The notes beneath the pieces are model-generated. The model did not search any database, had not been told where the DNA came from, and saw only the letters and a list, made by a program, of their open reading frames with translations. Positions 16,437 through 26,899 of a stretch of DNA of 64,000 nt are shown here, piece after piece; the stretch's first letter is position 1, and every line of letters begins with the position of its first letter. The stretch is from Allosediminivita pacifica. GTDB lineage: Bacteria > Pseudomonadota > Alphaproteobacteria > Rhodobacterales > Rhodobacteraceae. Both the position numbers and the translations under genes were made by a program. Where the stretch lies: NCBI RefSeq assembly GCF_003054175.1, contig NZ_QBKN01000013.1:1-64000 (forward strand). Direction: 5' to 3'.

Positions 16437-17012
16437 ATGCGACGCCTGACGCTTACCCTGATCCCCGCCCTGATCGCCGCCGGCCCTGCGCTCGCGCACC
16501 TCGATCCCGTGCAGCACGGATCCTTTGCCGCCGGTGCCAGCCACCCGATGTTCGGCACGGACCACATCCTTGCGATGGTAGCTGTCGGACTCTGGGCGGC
16601 CTCGCTGGGCGGTCGGGCGCTCTGGGCGCTGCCGACCGCTTTCGTGGGCGCCATGGCGCTGGGCTTTCTCCTTTCGCTGGGCGGCATGCCCTTGCCGATG
16701 GTCGAGCCGATGATCCTAGCCTCGGTGCTGGTGCTGGGTGTGCTCGTGGCAACGGCCTCGCGGCTGTCGTTGCCGGTGGCGGCCGCGATCGTGGCCGCCC
16801 TCGCGGTCTTTCACGGCCACGCGCATGGCAGTGAAATGGGCGGGGCCGGTGCAATGGCCTATCTTGGAGGCTTCGCGCTTGCCACCGCGGCACTGCACGC
16901 GGCTGGCACGGTGATCGGTGCGGGCCTGGCGCGTTTCGGCGGTCCGGTCGTTGCGCGCGGCGCTGGCGTCTTTGTTGCGATGGGCGGCTCGTTTCTCGCC
17001 CTCGCCGGGTGA
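16437..17012 (+). CDS. HupE/UreJ-family membrane protein, likely nickel or cobalt transport
   Basis: A 191-residue protein with a cleavable N-terminal signal ([20 protein letters not shown]), about six membrane segments, and the HupE/UreJ signature [21 protein letters not shown] plus the HGHAHGSEM loop. Members embedded in urease or hydrogenase operons are thought to move nickel. Placement between ureA and ureB supports a role in supplying the urease metal. The GACGAGGAG-like ribosome site before the ATG at 16437 is good. Confidence 0.9.
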   Translation: MRRLTLTLIPALIAAGPALAHLDPVQHGSFAAGASHPMFGTDHILAMVAVGLWAASLGGRALWALPTAFVGAMALGFLLSLGGMPLPMVEPMILASVLVLGVLVATASRLSLPVAAAIVAALAVFHGHAHGSEMGGAGAMAYLGGFALATAALHAAGTVIGAGLARFGGPVVARGAGVFVAMGGSFLALAG

Positions 17013-17022
17013 GGGGCGCAGC

Positions 17023-17328
17023 ATGATCCCCGGAGAGCTTTTCCCAGCAGATGGCGAGCTGACCCTCAACGCAGGGCGCGAGGCGATCACCCTGCGGGTC
17101 GCGAACACCGGCGACCGTCCGGTGCAGGTCGGCTCGCACTACCATTTCGCCGAGGCCAATTCGGCGCTGGATTTCGACCGTGACGCCGCGCGCGGCATGC
17201 GGCTCGATATCGCCGCGGGAACGGCGGTGCGGTTCGAGCCGGGCCAGGAACGCGACGTGAAACTGATCCCCTACGATGGGGCACGCAAGATCTACGGCTT
17301 CAATCAGGCCGTGATGGGGGCGCTCTGA
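17023..17328 (+). CDS. ureB: Urease beta subunit
   Basis: The 101-residue UreB structural subunit, recognised by [35 protein letters not shown], the NSALDFDR segment and a C-terminus with [12 protein letters not shown]. The ATG at 17023 is the family-typical start; the longer upstream frame is read-through of ureJ. Unusually, two non-urease genes separate it from ureC. Confidence 0.96.
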   Translation: MIPGELFPADGELTLNAGREAITLRVANTGDRPVQVGSHYHFAEANSALDFDRDAARGMRLDIAAGTAVRFEPGQERDVKLIPYDGARKIYGFNQAVMGAL

Positions 17329-17401
17329 CCGATCGGGCAGGGCGGCAGATTTGGAGATCGACCCCCTGGACATGGGGGCGTCCGACTGGGAGCGATTGAA
17401 G

Positions 17402-18217
17402 ATGTGTCATGCCTGCGTGATCGAGAACGTCAAGACATCCATGCTTTCGCGCCGCGAGCTGTTTCGCGGCGCGGCCTCCGTCGGGCTGGCCTCTGCGGCC
17501 GCGGGGGTCATTAGCGCACGCCCCGCGCTGGCGCAGTCGACCGGCCGGGTGGTGGACCTGACGCATGCCTACGACGGCGACTTCCCGACGTTCGACGGAA
17601 ACCCCGGCATCCTCTACTCCAGCCAATTCGAACATGACCGCGACGGCTACAAGATCTGGGAACTGACGATCTACGAACACACAGGAACCCATATCGACGC
17701 GCCGCTTCATTTCGCGGCGGACGGTGCCTCGGTCGCGGAACTCGACCCTTCAAGCCTCGTCTGTCCGCTGTGCATCATCGATATCAAGTCCAAGGCGGCG
17801 GACGATCCCAACGCGATGCTGGAGCCCGAGGACATCGAGGCCTTTGTCAGCGCGAACGGGGATATTCCCCAAGGCGCCTGCGTTGCCATGAACTCGGGCT
17901 GGGCGGACAAGCTCGGGACCGAGGGCTATCGGAATGACGCCGATGGCAACTTCACCTTCCCTGGATTCTCGAAGGCGGCCACGGACATGCTGATCGAGAT
18001 CGGCGCCGGGTCCATCGGGGTGGATACGCTCTCGCTCGACCCCGGCAATTCCGCCGATTTCGCGGTTCACTATTCCTGGCTGCCCTCGGGGCATTTCGGG
18101 ATCGAGAACCTCGCCAACCTCGATGCGCTACCCGTAAGCGGCGCGACGCTGTTCGTTGGCGCGCCCAAGCACAAGCAGGGCACGGGCGGGCCCGCGCGCG
18201 TCATGGCCGTGATCTAG
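17402..18217 (+). CDS. Tat-exported cyclase-family hydrolase (kynurenine-formamidase-like)
   Basis: About 271 residues. The N-terminus from the ATG at 17402 carries a twin-arginine signal (MLSRRELFRGAASVGLASAA, then RPALA). The mature part has the metal-binding motif HTGTHIDAPLHF of the cyclase/DUF family (PF04199), and SIGVDTLSLDPG. A TTG at 17351 would give a longer form, but GGGAG precedes 17402. Relatives include arylformamidases and isatin hydrolases that cleave amides in aromatic or heterocyclic rings. Its position inside a urease operon suggests it acts periplasmically on a nitrogen compound, but the substrate is unknown. Confidence 0.85.
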   Translation: MCHACVIENVKTSMLSRRELFRGAASVGLASAAAGVISARPALAQSTGRVVDLTHAYDGDFPTFDGNPGILYSSQFEHDRDGYKIWELTIYEHTGTHIDAPLHFAADGASVAELDPSSLVCPLCIIDIKSKAADDPNAMLEPEDIEAFVSANGDIPQGACVAMNSGWADKLGTEGYRNDADGNFTFPGFSKAATDMLIEIGAGSIGVDTLSLDPGNSADFAVHYSWLPSGHFGIENLANLDALPVSGATLFVGAPKHKQGTGGPARVMAVI

Positions 18218-18278
18218 GACTGCCGATGACCAGAGACCACGACACAGACCAGAGGCAGCAAAATTGGCGGGGGCAAAG

Positions 18279-18770
18279 ATGCCCATGACGCTTGCCGGCT
18301 CCTGCCGCTGCGGGGCGGTCGCTTTCACTGTGGAAAGCCATACGCCCGTGCCCTACCAGCGCTGCTACTGTTCCATCTGCCGCAAGACCGCGGGCGGTGG
18401 CGGCTATGCCGTCAACCTCGGTGGCATCGCCGCGTCGCTGTCGGTCCGCGGACGGGGGCATATCGGCGTCTACCGGGCCGAGATCCGGCGCGGCGAGACC
18501 TGCGAGGTCTCGACCGGCGAGCGCAACTTCTGCGTCCGCTGCGCCACGGCGCTCTGGCTGCACGACATCAAGTGGCACGAACTGATTCATCCCTTCGCGA
18601 GCGCGATCGACACGCCCCTGCCGGTGGCGCCGTCGCATGTGCACCTGATGCTCAAGGAAAAGCCCGACTGGGTGCCGCTCGATCCGGGTCCGCACGACGA
18701 ATGCTATGACGCCTATCCGGAGCTTTCTCTGGACGACTGGCACCGCAAACACGGCCTGAGGGCCGCCTGA
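18279..18770 (+). CDS. GFA-family zinc protein (glutathione-dependent formaldehyde-activating enzyme-like)
   Basis: About 163 residues of the Mss4-like/GFA fold. The paired cysteine sites are visible: GSCRCGAVAF, QRCYCSICRKTAGG and NFCVRCATALW, matching the CxC, CxCxxC and CxxC zinc pattern. Most family members are uncharacterised, and formaldehyde activation applies to only a few. The C-terminal extension (HECYDAYPELSLDDWHRKHGL-like region) is longer than in minimal members. It sits 12 nt before ureC and is co-directional, so it is transcribed with the urease genes. Confidence 0.8.
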   Translation: MPMTLAGSCRCGAVAFTVESHTPVPYQRCYCSICRKTAGGGGYAVNLGGIAASLSVRGRGHIGVYRAEIRRGETCEVSTGERNFCVRCATALWLHDIKWHELIHPFASAIDTPLPVAPSHVHLMLKEKPDWVPLDPGPHDECYDAYPELSLDDWHRKHGLRAA

Positions 18771-18782
18771 CAGGAGAAGACC

Positions 18783-20543
<1,761 letters not shown>

Positions 20544-20576
20544 GGCAGATGCGGAACGACGAACGGAATTGAGACA

Positions 20577-21080
20577 ATGACGGAAAAGACCATGACGGCG
20601 ATGCCGGTAGCCCACGAGGTGGCGCGCAAGGCCGGGCAGGGCGCGGGTGTCTCGCTCAGCTACGAGGCGCGATTCCTGCGCCGCAAGGTGCTGACAAGCG
20701 ACGCGGGCGAAGCGATCCTGGTCGATCTGCCCCAGACCACCAGCCTCGATCATGGGGATGCGCTGGTGCTGTCCGACGGGCGACACTTGGCTGTTATCGC
20801 CGCGCCAGAGCCGCTGCTGGCGGTGTCCGGCGATGATCTCCCCCGGCTCGCCTGGCACATCGGCAACCGTCACACCCCCTGCCAGATCGAAGGTCGGCGC
20901 CTGCTCATCCAGCGCGATCACGTGATCCGCGACATGCTGCGCCACCTTGGGGCGACGGTCGAAGAGGTCGTCGAACCCTTCACGCCCGAAGGCGGTGCCT
21001 ATGGCCACGGGCGCACGCACGGGCACGACCATTCGCATTCCCACGGCCCCGAGGGGCACACGCATGACCACGGGCATTGA
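20577..21080 (+). CDS. ureE: Urease accessory protein UreE (nickel metallochaperone)
   Basis: The 167-residue UreE delivers nickel to apo-urease. The peptide-binding N-terminal domain is followed by the metal-binding domain with GNRHTPCQIEGRRLLIQRDH. The C-terminal 29 residues carry ten histidines (THGHDHSHSHG and HTHDHGH), a strong nickel-buffering tail. The 3' end overlaps the ureF start by 17 nt. Confidence 0.95.
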   Translation: MTEKTMTAMPVAHEVARKAGQGAGVSLSYEARFLRRKVLTSDAGEAILVDLPQTTSLDHGDALVLSDGRHLAVIAAPEPLLAVSGDDLPRLAWHIGNRHTPCQIEGRRLLIQRDHVIRDMLRHLGATVEEVVEPFTPEGGAYGHGRTHGHDHSHSHGPEGHTHDHGH

Positions 21081-21705
21081 CCCCCACCTGATCCTGCATC
21101 AGCTCTTTTCGCCGGCCTTCCCTGTCGGTGCCTTTGCCTGGTCCCATGGCCTTGAGGCGGCCATCGCGGATGGAGACGTCACCGGTGCTGCTTCGCTGCA
21201 GGGCTGGCTCACGGCGGTGCTGACCCACGGCGCCGGCTGGTCTGACGCGGTGCTGCTGTCCCTTGCCGCGCGCGGCGCATCGCTGGCGGAGCTCGACGAT
21301 CTCGCCCGGGCCATGACGCCCTCCGCCGCGCGGCGGCGCGAGACGGCGGAACAGGGGGCGGCCTTTGCCGCGACCGCCAACGCCGTCTGGGGGCTGGATC
21401 TGCCCGAGCTCTGCTATCCCGTCGCGGTCGGCGGCGCGGTGCGGGCGCTCGACCTTCCTCACGAACACGCGGTGCGTCTGCTGCTGCAGTCCTTTCTTGC
21501 CAACCTGACCAGCGCCGGTGTCAGGCTGATCCCGCTTGGCCAGACCGACGGGCAGAAGATCACGGCCGCGCTCGGGCCGCTCTGCGTGGCCCGCGCGGCC
21601 GAGGCCGCGCTTGCCGACCTCGACGACATCGGCACCTTCTCTCCGCTGATCGACATCCATTCCCAGCGGCAGGAAGCGCTTCAACCGCGCATCTTCCGCT
21701 CATGA
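21064..21705 (+). CDS. ureF: Urease accessory protein UreF
   Basis: A 213-residue all-helical accessory protein that bridges UreD and UreG during nickel insertion. Recognised by [20 protein letters not shown] and [20 protein letters not shown]. The ATG at 21064 lies within the last codons of ureE, so translation is coupled. The longer open frame upstream is antisense-free read-through of ureE and not used. Confidence 0.95.
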   Translation: MTTGIDPHLILHQLFSPAFPVGAFAWSHGLEAAIADGDVTGAASLQGWLTAVLTHGAGWSDAVLLSLAARGASLAELDDLARAMTPSAARRRETAEQGAAFAATANAVWGLDLPELCYPVAVGGAVRALDLPHEHAVRLLLQSFLANLTSAGVRLIPLGQTDGQKITAALGPLCVARAAEAALADLDDIGTFSPLIDIHSQRQEALQPRIFRS

Positions 21706-21721
21706 AACCTGGAGGCCAGAC

Positions 21722-22354
21722 ATGACATCTCCGAACGGACCCCTGCGGGTCGGCATCGGCGGCCCGGTTGGCGCCGGCAAGACCACGCTGACAGCGGCGC
21801 TTGCGCTTGCCCTGCGCGACCGCCTGTCCATCGCGGTGGTGACGAACGACATCTACACGCGCGAGGATGCCGAGGAGCTCATGCGCCGACAGATACTGCC
21901 GCTTGATCGTATCAGGGGGGTCGAGACCGGTGGCTGTCCGCATACCGCGATCCGCGAGGATGCCTCGATCAATCTCGCCGCCATTGCCGAACTCAACGAC
22001 GCCTTTCCCGACCTAGATGTGGTGCTGATCGAAAGCGGCGGTGACAACCTTTCGGCGACTTTCTCGCCAGAGCTGGCCGACGTGACCCTTTACGTGATCG
22101 ACGTGGCCGCGGGCGAGGAAATTCCGCGCAAGGGCGGCCCTGCCATCACCAAGTCGGATATCCTCGTCATCAACAAGACTGATCTCGCGCCGCACGTCGG
22201 CGCCTCGCTCGAAGTGATGGAACGGGATGCGATACGGATGCGGGCGGGCAAGCCGTTTGTCTTCTGCGCCCTGCGGCACGGCAATGGCGTCGATCAGGTG
22301 GTCGATCTGCTGGCAGGGATTGGCGGACTGCCCCTCGCGACGGCGGCGGAATGA
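21722..22354 (+). CDS. ureG: Urease accessory GTPase UreG
   Basis: The 210-residue SIMIBI-class GTPase that powers nickel loading. The P-loop is [17 protein letters not shown], followed by the [13 protein letters not shown] and [17 protein letters not shown] (Cys-Pro-His nickel site) segments and the [11 protein letters not shown] guanine-specificity motif. GGAGG precedes the start. Its TGA overlaps the ATG of the next gene (ATGA). Confidence 0.97.
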   Translation: MTSPNGPLRVGIGGPVGAGKTTLTAALALALRDRLSIAVVTNDIYTREDAEELMRRQILPLDRIRGVETGGCPHTAIREDASINLAAIAELNDAFPDLDVVLIESGGDNLSATFSPELADVTLYVIDVAAGEEIPRKGGPAITKSDILVINKTDLAPHVGASLEVMERDAIRMRAGKPFVFCALRHGNGVDQVVDLLAGIGGLPLATAAE

Positions 22355-23325
22355 ACATGCGCGTCATCATTTACGGGGTGGGTGCTGTTGGGGGCGTTAT
22401 CGGGGCCGCGCTGGTACTCAAGGGAATCGAGGTCGTCGGCATCGCGCGAGGCGGGATGCTGGAAGCGATCCGCGAAAAAGGTCTACGCCTGCGGGGGCCG
22501 GAAATCGATACGACTGTTCGGTTCCAGTGCGTCTCGGCGCCAGCTGACATTGACTTTCGACCGGATGACGCGATTCTGCTCTGCATGAAGACGCAGGACA
22601 CCGAAATGGCGCTCGAAGAGTTGCGCGAGGCGGGTGTCCGCGATCAGCCGATCTTCTGCATGCAGAATGGGGTGGAGAACGAACGACTGGCCTGCCGGTA
22701 TTTCCCCAACGTCCATGCAGTTACCGTCATGTTGCCGGGGCAATACTTGGCTGCAGGTGAAGTGGTCACGCATGGGGCTCCGTGTTTCGGAATGCTTGAA
22801 ATCGGGCGCTACCCCCAAGGCAGCGACACCCATGACGAACTGTTGTCAGAGATGCTAACCGACGCCCGGATCCGCAGTTTCTTTGATCCGACTGTCATGG
22901 AAAGCAAATACGGCAAGCTGTTGCTCAATCTGACGAACATCGTGGGCGCCGCGCTCGGAACGCTGGAAGGCATCGACGACATCCGGGCCGTTCTGGTCTC
23001 CGAAGCGGAGGCGGTATACGCGGCAGCAGGCATTACATTTCGGGACGTGGGTCAAAACGAAGAGAGGCGCCGCGAGTTCATGATCATCTCTGATGTGCCC
23101 GGCGTCGAGCGAAAGGGGAGTTCCACCTCCCAGAGCTTGCTGCGGAACACGGGACGGGTGGAGACTGACTATCTCAATGGGGAAATAGTCTTGCTTGGTC
23201 GGCTTCACGGGATTCCGACACCTGCCAATGCCTGGTTTACCGAACTTGGAGCAAAACTCGCACGCGAAGGCCGCACACCCGGATCGGTGACCCGCGCCGA
23301 GGTGACCTCGGCGCTGGGTCTGTGA
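22351..23325 (+). CDS. Ketopantoate reductase (ApbA/PanE)-family dehydrogenase
   Basis: A 324-residue NAD(P)-dependent reductase. The Rossmann motif [13 protein letters not shown] is at the N-terminus, followed by [13 protein letters not shown] and [10 protein letters not shown], and a C-terminal helical domain with [11 protein letters not shown]. The family reduces 2-ketopantoate or related 2-oxo acids. This one is ATGA-coupled to ureG, which is not the usual place for panE, and its true substrate is open. Base composition is slightly lower in GC than the neighbouring ure genes. Confidence 0.85.
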   Translation: MNMRVIIYGVGAVGGVIGAALVLKGIEVVGIARGGMLEAIREKGLRLRGPEIDTTVRFQCVSAPADIDFRPDDAILLCMKTQDTEMALEELREAGVRDQPIFCMQNGVENERLACRYFPNVHAVTVMLPGQYLAAGEVVTHGAPCFGMLEIGRYPQGSDTHDELLSEMLTDARIRSFFDPTVMESKYGKLLLNLTNIVGAALGTLEGIDDIRAVLVSEAEAVYAAAGITFRDVGQNEERRREFMIISDVPGVERKGSSTSQSLLRNTGRVETDYLNGEIVLLGRLHGIPTPANAWFTELGAKLAREGRTPGSVTRAEVTSALGL

Positions 23326-23329
23326 CCGG

Positions 23330-24940
23330 CTAGAGGGTCGATTTCTTGGGGCGCTGCTCGATGGTGATGTAGTCGATATCTTCGTTCATCAGTCCCTTGA
23401 TCAGCGAAGGAATCATTAGGAACACCAAGAGGAATATCGGCAGGCCGACCACCGTGATCACCTGCTGCAGGGCCGTTAGCCCTGCCTCGCCCGCGAGCAT
23501 GATGAGCAGCGCTGCGATTGCCCCCTCTGAGATACCCCAGAACAACCTTTGCTGGACCGGCCCGGGATCCGCATCGCCGGTGCAGAGCATGTCCACCACA
23601 AGCGAGGCCGAGTCCGATGAGGTGGCGAAGAAGATCGCCACGATCAGCACTGCGAAGCCCTGCATGAAGGTTGCGAAGGGGAAGTTGTCGAGGAAGGCGA
23701 ACATGGCGAGCGGGATGGAATCCGAGACCGCCTGGCTGATCGCGCCGGCGGACTCGCCCATCTGGGCGCGAACCTCGGCGCCGATCCCGTCAAGCTCCAT
23801 GGCCTGCCAGCCGAAGATGGCGAACCAGAGGAGGGTGAAAAGCGAGGGTGCGATCAGCACGCCGCTGACGAATTCGCGGATTGTTCGCCCGCGCGAGATT
23901 CGCGCCACGAAGAGCCCCATGAAGGGCGACCACGTCACGGTCCAAGTCCAGTAGAAGACCGTCCAGTCGGCCTGCCAGCCCCAGTCGCCGTCCTCGGGCG
24001 TCGTGTTGGCCATCATGTCGTTCCAGAAAGCGAGCCGCGGCAGGTTGTGCAGGTAGAGACCGGCTGTTTCCACGATGCCGCGCAGCAGGAAGAGGGTGGA
24101 TCCGGTGACCAGAACGAAGAGCATGAGCCCGACAGCCATCCCGATGTTGATGTTCGAGAGCAGTTTGACCCCGCTGTCGAGGCCCGCGACGATCGACCCG
24201 ACCGCGACGGCGGTGAGGGCCACGATTATGAGGATCTGGACCGTGGGGCCCGCTCCGGTACCGAAAAGCTGATCCAGCCCTGCCGCGATCTGCGAGGAGC
24301 CGAGGCCCAGCGACACGGCGACGCCGAAAAGCGTGCCGAGGATCGCGACGACGTCGATCGTCTTGCCGAGTGGGCCGTAGATGCGGTCGCGAATGAGCGG
24401 GTAGAAGACCGAGCTGACCCGGACGGGCAGACGGTAGCGGTAGATGAAATAGGCAAATGCCAGGCCGGGCAGGGTGAAGATCGTCCAGGTGTGCAGGCCG
24501 AGGTGGTAGAGCGCGATGCTGATGCCGTTCTGCGCCGCCTCGACCGTGTAGGGCTCGATACCATCCTGCGGGGGGCTGTCGAAGTGGCTGATGGGCTCTG
24601 CCACGCCCCAGAACATGAGCACTGTGCCGATACCGCCCGCGAAGAGCATCGTGAACCACGAGACCGAGGAATAGTCGGGGCGAGCGTCCGTGCCGCCCAA
24701 GCGGATGTGTCCGTAGCGGCTCGCCGCGACCCAGATGAGGAAGCCGAGCCATATGTTCACACCGAGGACGAAGAACCATCCGAGGTTGCGGGTGATCCAG
24801 GCCCGTCCGTTGCCGAACGCCGTGCCGATCGCTTCGGGGGCGATGACCAGGGCGAGCGCGAAAATCACCATGAAGGCGGCGGCCGTAAAGAAGATCGTTG
24901 TATCGGTCCGTAGGCCGAGACGTCGGGAAAGCTGGTCCAT
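23330..24940 (-). CDS. BCCT-family transporter (betaine/choline/carnitine type)
   Basis: A 536-residue inner-membrane symporter with about 12 membrane segments. The family hallmarks are MLFAGGIGTVLMFWGVAEP in the third to fourth helices and the tryptophan-rich TVFYWTWTVTWSPFMGLF motif in helix 8. These transporters take up glycine betaine, choline, ectoine or related osmolytes with Na+ or H+. The location next to the ectoine-synthesis operon supports compatible-solute uptake. It converges with the PanE-like gene, leaving a 4-nt gap. Confidence 0.92.
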   Translation of the reverse strand: MDQLSRRLGLRTDTTIFFTAAAFMVIFALALVIAPEAIGTAFGNGRAWITRNLGWFFVLGVNIWLGFLIWVAASRYGHIRLGGTDARPDYSSVSWFTMLFAGGIGTVLMFWGVAEPISHFDSPPQDGIEPYTVEAAQNGISIALYHLGLHTWTIFTLPGLAFAYFIYRYRLPVRVSSVFYPLIRDRIYGPLGKTIDVVAILGTLFGVAVSLGLGSSQIAAGLDQLFGTGAGPTVQILIIVALTAVAVGSIVAGLDSGVKLLSNINIGMAVGLMLFVLVTGSTLFLLRGIVETAGLYLHNLPRLAFWNDMMANTTPEDGDWGWQADWTVFYWTWTVTWSPFMGLFVARISRGRTIREFVSGVLIAPSLFTLLWFAIFGWQAMELDGIGAEVRAQMGESAGAISQAVSDSIPLAMFAFLDNFPFATFMQGFAVLIVAIFFATSSDSASLVVDMLCTGDADPGPVQQRLFWGISEGAIAALLIMLAGEAGLTALQQVITVVGLPIFLLVFLMIPSLIKGLMNEDIDYITIEQRPKKSTL

Positions 24941-25002
24941 GGCTGTCTCCTCGTTGTGACCGCTTTCTGACGGCCTTGCGAGACAACCTCTGCTAGAAAA
25001 AC

Positions 25003-25031
25003 AAAGTTCCGCGGCATTGCCGCGGAACTTT
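25003..25031 (-). terminator. Strong intrinsic terminator of the ectoine operon
   Basis: A 13-bp perfect stem (AAAGTTCCGCGGC at 25003-25015, complement at 25019-25031) with a 3-nt loop. On the minus strand it is followed by TGTTTTT. It lies just past the ask stop codon and before the separate BCCT gene, so it ends ectABC-ask transcription. Confidence 0.85.
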
Positions 25032-25062
25032 TCATACCTTGCCCTGTCGGACCTCGGGCAGC

Positions 25063-26484
25063 TCAGGCTGCTTTTTGGTCCTCGTTCGCCTTGTCCATGA
25101 AGGTGTCGTGCAGAACCTTGATGGACTGGTCGAATGCGTCGCGGCGCACCACAAACTGTGCGTCCACCGTGCGGGTGGTCTGGTGCGCGCTGATCACGTC
25201 GACGCCAGCCTCGCGCAGGGCGCCAAGACCGCGTTCGAGCACGTGCAGGCCACGCAGATCGCGTCCGATCACCGACACGATGGCCGTCGCACGAACATTG
25301 ACGTGTGCCGAAGGGTACTTCTTCCCAAGATCATACTCGACCTTGCGGACCCGGTTCAGCGGCGCGTCCACGTAGTGCGTGATCGTGTTGGCGTTGGTCG
25401 CCTTGGACACGATGCGGATGTCGTGCTTCTTCAGAAGCTCGAGCGTCGCCGCGTCGTAGCCTTTGACGCCGACCATGTCCTGTTCGAAGAGCTCGAGAGC
25501 GTAGGTTTCGAGACCTGTCACCATTTCTGCGACGCCTGCTTCGGCCTCCGCCTCATCAATCAGGGTGCCGGGATCTGTCGGCTCGAACGCATTCGTCACA
25601 CGCAGCGGGATTTCCGCTTGGCGCAGCGCCTTGGCGGCGGTGGGGTGGATGGCTTCCATGCCCATGTTGGCAAGCTGGTCGGCCACGTCGTAGTTCGTAT
25701 GGCCAAGCTTGCGAACATTTTCGGCGCCGACCATCTTGGGGTCTGCCGAGGACAGATGGAACTCCTTGTGGATGATCGCCTCGCGCGCCTTGGTGAGGGC
25801 CGCGATCTGGCTGAATGTCACCTCGGAATATCCGCGGTCGAACTCTGCCATCAGACCTTCGGTGCACTGGGCGTAGCCCGTGACAATCGCCAGTTCGGAA
25901 GAAAAGTCGATGTCCGAAAGACCATCCTCTATGCGTTCCTGCAGGATCATTTCACGGTCGTCGCGCCAGCCCGAAAGGTCCACGAAGCGCGCGTTGACGC
26001 CATGACGGCGGAGCAGCTGTGTGGTGACGAAGGCCGAATGAGCCTCGCCCAGACCGGAGAGCAGTTCACGGGTCTTGCCCATGTGCTCGGACAAGCGGAA
26101 GTGCCCGTAGGAGCAAAGCCGCTGCAGGTCGATCAGGCACGAGCGTGCGCCCTCGATACGTTCCCGCAAGAAGTCGCGTGCCTCGGCCCGGTCCGCCGGG
26201 TGATCGAGCACGTTTTCCTGCGCCTCGCGCATCGACTGTTCGACCTTGGAGAGGGCAGTGTGCCACGCGTGCTCTTCGGTCTCATCGGCGAAATGCGCAA
26301 AGACACCGGCTTCACCGGTCTTCTTGTGCTCGAGGAGAAGGTCCGTGATCCCGCCAAAGGCGGAGACCACGAAAATCCGATCGTACTTGGGATCGCTTAC
26401 GTGGAAGAGCGGCTCCAGGAGCTCGCTCAACCTCGACATCGATGTCCCGCCGATCTTTTCAACGGTGTGGGTACCGTGGGTCAT
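25063..26484 (-). CDS. ask: Ectoine-operon aspartate kinase (Ask_Ect)
   Basis: The 473-residue aspartokinase provides beta-aspartyl phosphate for ectoine precursor synthesis, insulated from amino-acid feedback. It carries the N-terminal VEKIGGTSM motif, the ATP-site segment HLSSADPKMVGAENVRKLG and C-terminal ACT-like repeats. It lies 12 nt after ectC on the same strand. Ask_Ect enzymes linked to ectABC are typically insensitive to lysine/threonine inhibition; that property is inferred from the family. Confidence 0.93.
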   Translation of the reverse strand: MTHGTHTVEKIGGTSMSRLSELLEPLFHVSDPKYDRIFVVSAFGGITDLLLEHKKTGEAGVFAHFADETEEHAWHTALSKVEQSMREAQENVLDHPADRAEARDFLRERIEGARSCLIDLQRLCSYGHFRLSEHMGKTRELLSGLGEAHSAFVTTQLLRRHGVNARFVDLSGWRDDREMILQERIEDGLSDIDFSSELAIVTGYAQCTEGLMAEFDRGYSEVTFSQIAALTKAREAIIHKEFHLSSADPKMVGAENVRKLGHTNYDVADQLANMGMEAIHPTAAKALRQAEIPLRVTNAFEPTDPGTLIDEAEAEAGVAEMVTGLETYALELFEQDMVGVKGYDAATLELLKKHDIRIVSKATNANTITHYVDAPLNRVRKVEYDLGKKYPSAHVNVRATAIVSVIGRDLRGLHVLERGLGALREAGVDVISAHQTTRTVDAQFVVRRDAFDQSIKVLHDTFMDKANEDQKAA

Positions 26485-26496
26485 GGGATATCCCCC

Positions 26497-26895
26497 TTAC
26501 GCCATCTCATCTGCCGGCGCGTAGGAACCGTCTTCACGGTGCACTTCCTTGCCGGTCACCGGCGGATTGAAGCAGCAGGCCATGACCAACTCTTCTTCCG
26601 CGCGCAGGGTGTGACGGTCGTGCTCGTTCAGAGCATACATCACGCCGGGCTCGATGTTGTGGGTCTCACCGGTCTTGAGGTCGGTGATCGAGCCTTTGCC
26701 CTGCATGCAGTACACGCTTTCAAAGTGGTTCTTGTACTCGAACGTGTGCTCGGAACCCGGCTCCAGGAACGTGATGTGGAAAGAGAACCCCATCCCGTCG
26801 TCTGCGAGGAGCATCCGCACGGAGGACCATTGCGCGTCGGACGTCACACGGTCGCGTTCTTCTTTGACGATCTTGTTGAAATCACGAACGATCAT
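26497..26895 (-). CDS. ectC: L-ectoine synthase
   Basis: The 132-residue cupin enzyme closes N-gamma-acetyl-diaminobutyrate to ectoine. It shows MIVRDFNKIVKEERDRV, the cupin core GFSFHITFLEPGSEHTFEYK with HFESVYCMQGKG, and the C-terminal EHDRHTLRAEEELVMACCFN. The ATG at 26895 follows GGAGTAACATT; a longer frame upstream reads into ectB and is not used. It lies 4 nt after the ectB stop. Confidence 0.97.
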   Translation of the reverse strand: MIVRDFNKIVKEERDRVTSDAQWSSVRMLLADDGMGFSFHITFLEPGSEHTFEYKNHFESVYCMQGKGSITDLKTGETHNIEPGVMYALNEHDRHTLRAEEELVMACCFNPPVTGKEVHREDGSYAPADEMA

Positions 26896-26899
26896 AATG

